Shown here: positions 18,762 to 25,810 of the stretch, piece by piece | Position numbering within the stretch: position 1 is the stretch's first letter | Layout: every line of letters starts with the position of its first letter | DNA from: Dactylosporangium sp. | Lineage (GTDB): Bacteria > Actinomycetota > Actinomycetes > Mycobacteriales > Micromonosporaceae | Assembly: GCA_013041765.1 (NCBI GenBank) | Contig: JABDRL010000148.1 | Span: 1-41,390 of the forward strand | Direction: 5' to 3' | Length of the DNA: 41,390 bases | Notes under the pieces: generated by a model | What the model saw: the letters and a program-made list of their open reading frames with translations, nothing else | Told to the model about the DNA's origin: nothing | Databases searched by the model: none | Program-made: the position numbers and the translations under genes

Positions 18762-19339
18762 CCGAGCTCCCTGCCCGCGACGGCCACCATCCCGGTGACC
18801 ATCACCGTTCCGTCCGGTCCGACCAGCACCTCGGCATCCGGCACCGCCACGAACATGCTCGTCGAGTACCGGCCGGTCCGGGCCCAGTACTCCTTGTTGG
18901 CCGATCCGCGCAGCCCCGAGCCGAGATGGAGGCGCTGGTCATATCGACCCGCGATCACCGTGTCCACCCCGGTCACCGCCGCTGCCAGGGTGGGGCTCGA
19001 CTCGATTTCACTACGGCTGTATCCGGTCAGCACGACAATGCCCAGCCCGGCGGCGCCCACCATGTCCGCGAACGCCGCCAGCGCCTCCGGCTGCCGCAAC
19101 GGCTCACCACCGGTCACGGTCACGCCCTCGATCCCCGGTGTGGTCAGCACCTCGTCGGCCACCCCGTGCACGGCCCTGGTGAAACCGCCGGTGGCGGGAT
19201 GGGCGTCCGGGTTGAAGCACCCGGGACAGGCCAGCGCGCAGCCCTGGGTCCACACCACGAACCGCTCACCTGGGCCGTTGGCCAGGGAACGCGGCACCGT
19301 CGCATGCAGTCTCCACGGCGTGGCCTGGGCTAGTGCCAC
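18758..19339 (-). CDS. NrdG-like radical SAM protein
   Basis: The 193-residue protein has the iron-sulfur motif C-A-L-A-C-P-G-C (Cys 34, 38, 41; C-x3-C-x2-C) after G-E-R-F-V-V-W-T-Q-G, and the SAM-binding G-G-E-P-L near 98, as in activators of anaerobic ribonucleotide reductase. No NrdD gene is near, and the gene overlaps both neighbours. A task within the AAA+/DUF1257 locus, for example activating or modifying a partner protein, is more likely. Target unknown. Confidence 0.85.
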   Translation of the reverse strand: MALAQATPWRLHATVPRSLANGPGERFVVWTQGCALACPGCFNPDAHPATGGFTRAVHGVADEVLTTPGIEGVTVTGGEPLRQPEALAAFADMVGAAGLGIVVLTGYSRSEIESSPTLAAAVTGVDTVIAGRYDQRLHLGSGLRGSANKEYWARTGRYSTSMFVAVPDAEVLVGPDGTVMVTGMVAVAGRELG

Positions 19340-19530
19340 AACCGGTCCTGCTGTTCCTCATCCACCTGTACGTATGCCTCGGCGGTCAGTTCCTGACTCT
19401 CGACGTCACCGCCGAGCAGCGCGATCAGCTCTTGGGTTTCGGCGAGACAGGCCATCCCCTCCACGCCGCGCAGGTGCATGTCCACCTTGCCCTCGGCGCT
19501 GATGGTCACCTCGACGATCTCCTCGGCCAT
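19330..19530 (-). CDS. DUF2997 protein
   Basis: The 66-residue protein starts M-A-E-E-I-V-E-V-T-I-S and has G-V-E-G-M-A-C-L followed by the T-Q-E-L helix, as in DUF2997, a small family that travels with DUF1257 and radical SAM genes. The single Cys in this motif could be the site acted on by the radical SAM enzyme (inference). The gene starts 3 bases after the DUF1257 stop and overlaps the radical SAM start by 10 bases. Confidence 0.75.
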   Translation of the reverse strand: MAEEIVEVTISAEGKVDMHLRGVEGMACLAETQELIALLGGDVESQELTAEAYVQVDEEQQDRLWH

Positions 19531-19533
19531 GCG

Positions 19534-19923
19534 CTACGCCCCCACTCGCCGCAACACCACTCGGATCTCTCCTGAGGTCTTCTCGGTTTGTTCCTGCACT
19601 TCAAAACCCTTGGCCGCCAAGGTGGAAATGGTGCCGGCCAGGGCATACTCACGGGTCAGGCGCTGCATGAACGGTTGCTGCCGCACCACACGAACACCCC
19701 ACCAATCGGCGATGACGGTGAATCCGCAGCCTGGCTTCGCCACGAATCCAATCTCGTATTTCGTCCCGGACGGGCGCACTTTGAAAGCGGCATTCGCTTT
19801 CTGCCCTCGCCAGCCGTGCACCCCGCCATCGGGTGAAAGAACCTCGTGGCCCATCCGGGTAAGCGCCTCCCGCAGGGTCCGCTCATCAACCAGTCTCGTC
19901 CGCACCCGCGTGAAATGCGACAC
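19534..19923 (-). CDS. DUF1257 (Ycf35-like) protein
   Basis: GTG 19923 is chosen because AGGAG lies 5 bases upstream; the frame is open seven codons further. The 129-residue protein starts V-S-H-F-T-R-V-R-T-R-L, a hallmark of DUF1257, and has F-T-V-I-A-D-W-W-G-V near 76. Family function is unknown; relatives occur in plastid and cyanobacterial genomes as Ycf35. It is the first gene of the tight set DUF1257, DUF2997, radical SAM, AAA+. Confidence 0.8.
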   Translation of the reverse strand: MSHFTRVRTRLVDERTLREALTRMGHEVLSPDGGVHGWRGQKANAAFKVRPSGTKYEIGFVAKPGCGFTVIADWWGVRVVRQQPFMQRLTREYALAGTISTLAAKGFEVQEQTEKTSGEIRVVLRRVGA

Positions 19924-20010
19924 CTGCACTCCTCCCCGTGGCACGAACGGCGCCCATGAAGAAAAATCAGCGATCAGGCTTCAGTGGCCTGCATGGTAGG
20001 CCCGCCGTGG

Positions 20011-20225
20011 CTACGGAATGCCGTGCAACGCGACATCGCACGGCCCAGAAGCCCGGTCTTCACCCGAAGGTGTGAGCATCAGGTGCCGGCCGATCTGGAA
20101 CATTCCCTGCGATTTCGTCTCGGGATCCTGAAACAGCTCCAGGAACCGTGCCGGCAGCCGGGGGTGAAGGCTGGCGTCGATCTCGTCGAAGAGCAGCAGT
20201 TGCCCGCGAGGCAGGGCACCTGCTG
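20011..20225 (-). pseudogene. Fragment of an ABC-like ATPase (AAA_15/21 or OLD type)
   Basis: In a frame ending at TAG 20011-20013 one reads R-G-Q-L-L-L-F-D-E-I-D-A-S-L-H-P-R-L, a textbook Walker B and signature-adjacent segment of ATPases found in retron, Gabija and OLD-like proteins, followed by A-R-F-L-E-L-F-Q-D-P-E. The His switch that should follow is gone, and so is the upstream Walker A part. The remnant sits between the MazG-like and DUF1257 genes. Confidence 0.6.
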
Positions 20226-20300
20226 CTCGGCGGCCCGGTGCACGACCGGGCGCGCCCGCCGGCTGGTGTCCCGCGCCGCGGATAGCACGGGCACGGGCAA

Positions 20301-20681
20301 CTACACCCGGTACTTCTCGAGGATCGCCGCGGTCTGGCCCTCCAGCCGCTTCCTGGCCCGCTCTTCGGCGATTCTGCCGATGTCCTCGGGGTTACGGCCG
20401 AGCCAGCGCAGCACGTTGAGCGCAATGCTGATCATGTCGATGCCCTCGTTGGCCGCGGCGTCGGGCCTGCCGTTGTCGAGGTGTTCCTGCATCTCCTCGA
20501 CCTGGCGTCGGAGGGCCTCCCGAAAATGTGCCAGGGGCAGCTCGCGGACCTCGCCGTCCGCCACGTCCCACGCGTTCCAGATCGGCTGGAACGGACCGAG
20601 CGCTGGTCCCCCATTCCACAGGGCGGACGACGCCGGGGCGGGACTGTCAGTTCCGGAATCCGAACCCTGGTTGGGCCGCAT
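20301..20681 (-). CDS. MazG-like nucleotide pyrophosphohydrolase (tentative)
   Basis: ATG 20681 has AAGGAG 5 bases upstream and gives 126 residues. After a disordered start the helical part has E63-x-x-E66, then 12 residues, then E79-x-x-D82, followed by I-S-I-A-L-N. This matches the metal-binding E-x-x-E/E-x-x-D pattern of all-alpha NTP pyrophosphohydrolases (MazG, dimeric dUTPase). It lies 31 bases after the Crp gene and is probably co-transcribed with it. It may remove or shape a nucleotide signal. Confidence 0.55.
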   Translation of the reverse strand: MRPNQGSDSGTDSPAPASSALWNGGPALGPFQPIWNAWDVADGEVRELPLAHFREALRRQVEEMQEHLDNGRPDAAANEGIDMISIALNVLRWLGRNPEDIGRIAEERARKRLEGQTAAILEKYRV

Positions 20682-20712
20682 GACCGCTCCTTCGTCGTGC
20701 ACCATGTCGGTG

Positions 20713-21387
20713 TCAATCACTTGTGGAGATCGTCCGCAGCGCATCGAGATCGTGCAGCACGATGCGTTGCCGGCCGGTGGTCACCAGCCGCTGCTCGCGC
20801 ATCCGCCGAAGCTCGATGGCCACGGCTTCCCGGGAGGCACCGATCCGGCTGGCGAGATCCTGCTGCGACAGCGTCGCCGCGATGATCATACTGCCGTCCG
20901 GGTACGGCTCGCCGACCTCGCCGGCCAGTTCGAGCAACCAGCGGGCCAAGCGACTCTTGACGTCGAGCCGGGCGAGTAGCGCACGCCGGTCGGACTGCCG
21001 CCCCCGCTGCACAGCGGCTCGATACATCACCGGCCACAGGTCATGCTGGCCAACGAAGTCGAGGAGGTCCTCGGCCTTCACCTCGATGCCAACAACCTCC
21101 GTGATGGTGGTGACGGTGGCGGATCGCGGTTCGCCCATGAGTACGCCCTCGTCACCCATGACTTCGCCGACGCCGCGAATGGCGAGGATCATCTCCGCTC
21201 CGTCGGCCGCGACTCGGGTGACTTTGACGCTGCCGCTCTGGATGAGCAACACCCAGTGTGGATGTTGCCCCTCACGGAAGATCGTTTCATCAGCCCGGTA
21301 CCGGATCGGCTCGCCGAGGGATTCCAGTGCCGTGCGCTGACCCTCGGTCAGCACATCCATGATGCGGACGAGCCTGTCTTCCGCCAT
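20713..21387 (-). CDS. Crp/Fnr-family transcription regulator
   Basis: The 224-residue protein has a cyclic-nucleotide-binding domain (about 15-130) with G-E-V-M-G-D-E and P-R-S-A-T-V-T, so the phosphate-binding R-S-A is kept, a long dimer helix, and a Crp-type HTH (L-S-Q-Q-D-L-A-S-R-I-G-A-S-R-E-A-V-A). Its ATG lies 8 bases after a GTGTAGTACTGCAC near-palindrome and 7 bases after a TACACT -10 box, which points to leaderless translation and self-control. The same promoter precedes the cyclase operon. Confidence 0.9.
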   Translation of the reverse strand: MAEDRLVRIMDVLTEGQRTALESLGEPIRYRADETIFREGQHPHWVLLIQSGSVKVTRVAADGAEMILAIRGVGEVMGDEGVLMGEPRSATVTTITEVVGIEVKAEDLLDFVGQHDLWPVMYRAAVQRGRQSDRRALLARLDVKSRLARWLLELAGEVGEPYPDGSMIIAATLSQQDLASRIGASREAVAIELRRMREQRLVTTGRQRIVLHDLDALRTISTSD

Positions 21388-21473
21388 AGACGACAGTGTA
21401 GTACTGCACGCAGCGCTATGACCAGCGACGTCTTCACATGTAGATCAATCTGAGTTCTGGTGTGGACCTCTCC
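21388..21473 (-). promoter_or_regulatory. Copy 1 of the duplicated promoter/operator (crp side)
   Basis: The region holds GTGTAGTACTGCAC (21396-21409), a 14-bp near-palindrome around AGTACT, and CTTCACATGTAG (21432-21443), a second partial dyad, 36 bases apart start to start. On the minus strand TACACT (21395-21400) is a -10 candidate placed 7 bases before the ATG. I counted 66 identical bases of 86 with the copy at 23066-23151, without gaps. The first dyad overlaps the -10 (repression is likely); the second is near -50 (activation possible). Confidence 0.7.
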
Positions 21474-21497
21474 AGGACGCACCGGTGGACAGCGGTT

Positions 21498-22961
21498 TCA
21501 ACACGCCTCCTGGCGTGCCTCCGGCAACCGCGACATCGCACCGCTCCCACCGGCCAGGGACATCCAGCCCGCTATCGGCGATTCGTTCCGCTTGGCCTGG
21601 ACCTTGAGCCGCTGGTACGCGGCCGGATCCACGAACCCGCCAGCGTGCTTGATCACTGTGTCGTACACGTGGTCGGACGCGATGAAGGCCAGGTCCGCTT
21701 CCATCGTGGCGAGTGCCCGCTTGAGCACCGGGGCGTCGAGCAGCCGCGCGGTGTGGATCAGGGAGTGCCCGGACAGGCCCGTATGGTCCACACGGACCGG
21801 CCCGACGTGCAGAGCCGCCCGCAGCTGGATCCGCACCGGACTTCCCGCCCTGCGGTTGTGCCGTCGCAGCCTGGCCGCCAGCAGAGCGATCAGCGGCTCG
21901 ACCAGCGAAACGGTCGACACCGTGGGCGGAACAACGGTGAGAATGCCGTCGCCGCGGTCCTCGTGGATGCACCTCTGCCAGGGCACGTTCGATCCCTCGA
22001 ACGATTCCCGGAGCATTGTGTACAGGGCGTTGTGGACCACTCGCCGATCATCGTCGTCGCGGCTCGGATCGCCGAAGGCGGCGATATCGGTGAAGAAGAT
22101 CGAGTGGTTGAGTGGCATTGTTCCGGGCAGGCTGGACAGCGCCTGGTCGGACCGTTGCGAGGCCAAGTCGCCCGCCGGCGTTCTGTAGATCTTTTCCAGC
22201 CCGGCGGCGTCAACGACGGTGACGTGGCGTTGCGCGACGTGAACGACCCCGCGTTGCTGCCAGGAGTTGAGGTACCGGTCGACGGCCTCATCCGGTGCAT
22301 CGACCCAGTCGGCAAGTTCGGTGCAGGACATCGGCAGGGTGATCGTCACCGCGCCGTCCCGCTCATACCCCCCGCGGCGAAGGGCGAACTCAAGGAGCAG
22401 GCTGGCCAGCCGACGTTCCTTGCCGACCGACTCGCCGTGCGGCACACCCCCAAGGTCCTCGGCTTGGCGCTCGTACTCCTGGCGCTTGAGAACCTCGAGG
22501 ATGTGCGGGTGCTCGATCAGCAGTTCGTGAAACCGGTCTGCCGTAACCACCAGGGCCTGCACGTTCTCCAAGGCGACGACCGTGGCCGATCGGCCTGTTT
22601 TGACGAGAGCAGCCCGCTCTCCGATGGTGTCTCCCGGCCCCCGCACGGCAATGATTCTCTCCCGGCCCTCCGCGGCTACCGTGACTTTGGTCCAACCAGA
22701 TTCGATCATAATGACGTCGGTCGTGGTGTCGTCCTGCCAGCACAGCGTCGTTCCGCCCCCGAACGCCTGCTCCCGCGCCGCCGCGGCAAAGGCCTTCCGC
22801 TCGGTGGCGTCCAGCGAATGCCAGAAACTGCGCTGCGCCGGGTACTCCCAGCGTCGCTGTACCAGAGTGGACCCGGCATCGCTGGCACGTTCGAAGCTGT
22901 GCGAACCCCTCGACGCCGACGCTCTTGACTCGCCGTCCGTCGTGCCACGAATCTCGATCAT
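21498..22961 (-). CDS. Crp-like sensor fused to a class III nucleotidyl cyclase domain
   Basis: The 487-residue protein has a cyclic-nucleotide-binding domain (45-160; G-D-T-I-G-E-R and G-R-S-A-T-V), a Crp-type HTH (180-255; C-T-E-L-A-D-W-V-D-A) and a C-terminal class III cyclase-like domain (285-480). Both metal-binding Asp are visible: D292 in F-F-T-D-I-A-A-F and D338 in R-G-D-G. The usual Asn of the V-N-x-A-A-R-L motif is replaced (L-I-H-T-A-R-L, Arg 406 kept), so activity or product may differ. The ATG follows GGGAGGGGAGG and overlaps the stop of a 35-codon leader. Confidence 0.8.
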   Translation of the reverse strand: MIEIRGTTDGESRASASRGSHSFERASDAGSTLVQRRWEYPAQRSFWHSLDATERKAFAAAAREQAFGGGTTLCWQDDTTTDVIMIESGWTKVTVAAEGRERIIAVRGPGDTIGERAALVKTGRSATVVALENVQALVVTADRFHELLIEHPHILEVLKRQEYERQAEDLGGVPHGESVGKERRLASLLLEFALRRGGYERDGAVTITLPMSCTELADWVDAPDEAVDRYLNSWQQRGVVHVAQRHVTVVDAAGLEKIYRTPAGDLASQRSDQALSSLPGTMPLNHSIFFTDIAAFGDPSRDDDDRRVVHNALYTMLRESFEGSNVPWQRCIHEDRGDGILTVVPPTVSTVSLVEPLIALLAARLRRHNRRAGSPVRIQLRAALHVGPVRVDHTGLSGHSLIHTARLLDAPVLKRALATMEADLAFIASDHVYDTVIKHAGGFVDPAAYQRLKVQAKRNESPIAGWMSLAGGSGAMSRLPEARQEAC

Positions 22962-23065
22962 CGCCGCCTCCCCTCCCTGCGGTGCCCGCGTCCCGGAGAG
23001 GCCAGCGCCAACCCCATGAGCTGAACGGCGCCGACCGCTTGATTCACGGCACTGTTCTCACGCAT
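22958..23065 (-). CDS. 35-residue upstream ORF coupled to the cyclase gene
   Basis: ATG 23065 stands at the same distance (8 bases) from the promoter palindrome as the crp ATG in the other promoter copy. The frame has 35 codons, is basic at its end (R-R-E-G-R-R-R) and stops with TGA overlapping the cyclase ATG (ATGA). Its codons contain the cyclase ribosome site. This fits a leaderless coupling ORF; a functional peptide is possible but not shown. Confidence 0.5.
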   Translation of the reverse strand: MRENSAVNQAVGAVQLMGLALASPGRGHRREGRRR

Positions 23066-23151
23066 ACAAGATAGTGTAATACTACACATAGTTTTATAAT
23101 CAGAAACATCTTCACGTGTAGACCAGTCTGAGTTCTGGTGTGCACCTCTAC
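23066..23151 (-). promoter_or_regulatory. Copy 2 of the duplicated promoter/operator (cyclase side)
   Basis: GTGTAATACTACAC (23074-23087) and CTTCACGTGTAG (23110-23121) lie at the same spacing as in copy 1, and a third shared block (TCTGAGTTCTGGTGTG) starts at 23127. TACACT on the minus strand (23073-23078) is the -10 candidate. No good -35 is present, as expected for an activator-dependent promoter. Most differences from copy 1 are G/C to A/T, making this copy more AT-rich. Confidence 0.7.
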
Positions 23152-23263
23152 CCTGATGGGGATCTATCCGGTGCGACTCGCCAATACGGGCTCTGAACAG
23201 GCATTTTGCAAACTGGGATTCCCTCTCGCGCGACACACTTCTTTTGATCTTGTTTGACGTTCT

Positions 23264-23767
23264 TTGGCAGCGTGTCGGACATTGAGTCCGGGTGATTGGA
23301 CCTACACACAGAAGCATCGACGGTGCTTGGCGATGCTGGCCGGTTTGATCGCGCAGGCCCGGCGCCGCACGATCTGCAGCGAGCCGCCGGGCGCCCAGCA
23401 CTGGGCCAACGCCACTGGTCTGGCCAAGAATCCGCTGCTGGCCTGGTGGCGATCCGCGCAAGCTCCGGTGTGGAGCCACCGCATCCACCGGCCGGCCCTC
23501 GTCTGGGACGAGACGGGCGGGGTATGGGAGGAGACGCTGGCCGCACTGCGCAACAGCGATGGTGCGACCGTCCGGGTGGCCGCTCCCGCAGAGGACGTCC
23601 TGCGGGCGCGCCTGCACGACGAACTGGCCGTCAGCCCGCGAACACTCCGTGCGTGTCCGCGGGCGTTCAACGAGCGGCGATGGCGGCCGGGCACGCTCGA
23701 ACCGATCGCGGACGCCCGGTGGCGGGCCAGCAACGGCTATCTCGACGTGCTGGATGCGATCGGGTAG
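23264..23767 (+). CDS. Orphan ORF of unknown function, possibly 5'-truncated
   Basis: The frame encodes up to 167 residues with a natural composition (W-A-N-A-T-G-L-A-K-N-P-L-L-A-W-W near 47, then V-W-D-E-T-G-G-V-W-E-E-T-L). The only ATG (23330) is late and has no ribosome site; earlier TTG codons are poor. It may be the 3' part of a larger gene whose beginning was replaced by the cyclase promoter region. Family not recognised. Confidence 0.4.
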   Translation: MAACRTLSPGDWTYTQKHRRCLAMLAGLIAQARRRTICSEPPGAQHWANATGLAKNPLLAWWRSAQAPVWSHRIHRPALVWDETGGVWEETLAALRNSDGATVRVAAPAEDVLRARLHDELAVSPRTLRACPRAFNERRWRPGTLEPIADARWRASNGYLDVLDAIG

Positions 23768-23819
23768 CCCCAGCGATGGCACACCGGCCCGGACCGCAGC
23801 CTAACCAGCCAGATCCCGC

Positions 23820-25103
23820 CTACTGCTCGATGGTGGGATCGGTGACCCTCCCGATGAATATCGGCGTCGCGGTGGCGACGTCATGGATGACGAACAGGAA
23901 GGGCCGATCGGCCACGACCGTGGGCCCGATGGCGGTGCGGTCGATGATGACGGCGGTGGCCGCGGCGGCCTCGGTGCCATACTCGTCCACCGCGATGAAC
24001 GCCTCATGCACGACCTTGCTGATGGACAGGCCAGCGGCCGAGCTCATGCCAGAGAAGTCGGCCAGTGCGCTGAACGCGGTCGGCATGCCCAGGCGTGCCA
24101 GCAGGTCCCCCAACTCGGTCGGCAGGCGGAAGGTCCAGCGTGGCAGGCGCACCCGCACCGGCAGCTGGACGAACCCGGTCAGCAGGTCCCGCAGCCACCG
24201 CTCGTCGACGCGCTGCTCGAGCGAGGCCAGGGCACCCGGTTCCGGGACGACGATCGCCATCGCCAGCCCCGACCCGACGTACGGCAGGTCGACCGCCCGC
24301 CAGTCCCCGCCGCTGAGGTATCCGATGTCGTTCGTCGGCGACGCCATCATCGGCACCGACACGGTTCCGCCATCGTCGCGGGCGAAGGCCGCCGGCTCGG
24401 TGGCCTCCTCCGGGAAGGGGAACTGCCAGTTCGCCTTGAGGTAGATGGCGTTGGTGAGGACCAGGCAGGTCATCGGAGTCAGCGCGCCCTGCGCCAGCAA
24501 CTCTGGAATCCGCTCGTTGGTGCGGGCGCTGACCCAGGCGTTGATCTCCTGCCGTGCGGCCTCGGTCGCACCCCAGAAGTCGACCGAGTTGGCCCCGGCG
24601 CCGTAGTACCGGGCGAGGATCCCCAGGAACGCCTCCTCCAGCGGGAGGTCGTACTGGGTCCACAGGGCATTCGCGGTGTCCAGGCGCGGGCATTCCTCGC
24701 CGCTGCCGCCGGGATCGTGGTAGGCGGCGACCAGCAGCTGGTCGAGGGCATTCAGCCCGGCGTCAAGGGCCTGCGGCCGGGGCGTCGGCGCATGCAGAAC
24801 GGTGTCCATCTCCTGGGCGGTCACGCCGGCGGCTCCGGCCCGGGCCATCGCCAGCGCCATGACGGCGGAGTACGGCGAGCACACCAGGTTGTTCCGCTCG
24901 TCACCGGTCAGGGCCAGGTCGCGGTACATGTCGGCGGTGAATCCGCGCACCGCCCCGGCCGCCGCGGCGATCGCCGCCGGGTCGGGTTCGGCCCGTTCCA
25001 CCAGGGACATTCGCGGATCGAGGATGAGCGGGCGCCGTGCGCCCCAGGCCATGGCGGCGACACTCAGCGGCACCGCCATCAGGCACGACCTACGAGAGAC
25101 CAT
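23820..25103 (-). CDS. Serpin (serine protease inhibitor), probably exported
   Basis: The 427-residue protein has a signal-like start with a twin-arginine pattern (S-R-R-S-C-L-M) and a full serpin domain: N-L-V-C-S-P-Y-S-A, T-N-A-I-Y-L-K-A-N-W near 222, the hinge E-Y-G-T-E-A-A-A-A-T (374-383), and the end R-P-F-L-F-V-I-H-D. The Ala-rich hinge is what inhibitory serpins need for loop insertion. By counting from the hinge, P1 is near Thr 390 with Arg 389 before it, so elastase-like or trypsin-like targets are possible. No ribosome site was seen; the start may be leaderless. Confidence 0.92.
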   Translation of the reverse strand: MVSRRSCLMAVPLSVAAMAWGARRPLILDPRMSLVERAEPDPAAIAAAAGAVRGFTADMYRDLALTGDERNNLVCSPYSAVMALAMARAGAAGVTAQEMDTVLHAPTPRPQALDAGLNALDQLLVAAYHDPGGSGEECPRLDTANALWTQYDLPLEEAFLGILARYYGAGANSVDFWGATEAARQEINAWVSARTNERIPELLAQGALTPMTCLVLTNAIYLKANWQFPFPEEATEPAAFARDDGGTVSVPMMASPTNDIGYLSGGDWRAVDLPYVGSGLAMAIVVPEPGALASLEQRVDERWLRDLLTGFVQLPVRVRLPRWTFRLPTELGDLLARLGMPTAFSALADFSGMSSAAGLSISKVVHEAFIAVDEYGTEAAAATAVIIDRTAIGPTVVADRPFLFVIHDVATATPIFIGRVTDPTIEQ

Positions 25104-25122
25104 GCCGCATGGTATCTATTCT

Positions 25123-25138
25123 TATCGATCCTTCGATA
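25123..25138. promoter_or_regulatory. Inverted repeat 20 bases upstream of the serpin start
   Basis: TATCGA and TCGATA flank TCCT in a locally AT-rich patch directly before the serpin gene. Its place suggests an operator for the serpin promoter. No second copy was found in the window. Confidence 0.35.
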
Positions 25139-25780
25139 GGGTCGACCTACCCCTCGCCCGTCTTCAATGGATCTGCTATGCGGCGAAGCGCGACGCTCTG
25201 CGTTGCCGGACCCGACCGGACGCCCCGGGTGGACCGCCATGTGGATCAATCGGCATCCGGAACCCTCCGGAAGGCGCTGATACTTTCAGTCAGCCGCGAT
25301 CCTTCATACCCTCGAACTCCCCGGACAGATGCGCCATTGCCGGGCTTGCTCGCCCGAATCCGATGCAGCATCTTGCACGCCATACCGCATGCACCCTAGA
25401 TTGAAAGCATTCGCAAGGTTCCCTGAAACTTTTCAGTCACCATATCGATGTCCGCCATCTCAACGAGCCAACACCAGCCGATGCCGGGGTACCGGTTGAA
25501 GCGGGGGAGGAACAGACGATCGTGACGATGGCCGCCACGGCCGACGCGGCCAGCACACCCGGGGCCGCCGCCGCGCAGGGCGGCCGGACGGCAACTGGAC
25601 GTGGCCGGCAGTCACCTGTCCGGCCGCCTGACACCCCACAGCTGGTGCCGGAAAGCCGGTGACGGGGTATGGATGGGCGTGGGATGGCATCGAAGCGAGT
25701 CGCGATCCCACGCCTATCCGTGTTCGCGCACCCGTACCGTCGCCCCCGGCCAGCTGCGAATGCTTGTGATCAAACGTACA
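25139..25780. other. Long non-coding stretch between the serpin and the secreted two-module protein
   Basis: Open frames are short, lack ribosome sites and show no family character. The two flanking genes diverge, so promoters for both must lie here or at its edges. I see no repeats or RNA genes with confidence. Confidence 0.4.
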
Positions 25781-25810
25781 TTGACGGTCCACAATGAAAC
25801 TGAATAACTT
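25781..25810 (+). promoter_or_regulatory. Candidate promoter for the secreted two-module protein
   Basis: TTGACG (25781-25786) and TAACTT (25805-25810) are separated by 18 bases in an AT-rich patch. The gene starts about 180 bases downstream, so the leader would be long. Confidence 0.35.

Noticed and set aside
18758-19339. Anaerobic ribonucleotide reductase activase (true NrdG)
   Set aside because: No NrdD gene is near, and the gene is embedded by overlaps in the DUF2997/AAA+ operon, so only NrdG-like is used.
19984-20979. A 331-codon plus-strand frame over the MazG-like and Crp genes
   Set aside because: Antisense shadow; the minus strand has ribosome sites and clear family motifs.
22958-23782. 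A 274-codon minus-strand frame running into the cyclase start
   Set aside because: It crosses the duplicated promoter, and only the last 35 codons from ATG 23065 are placed where translation is expected.
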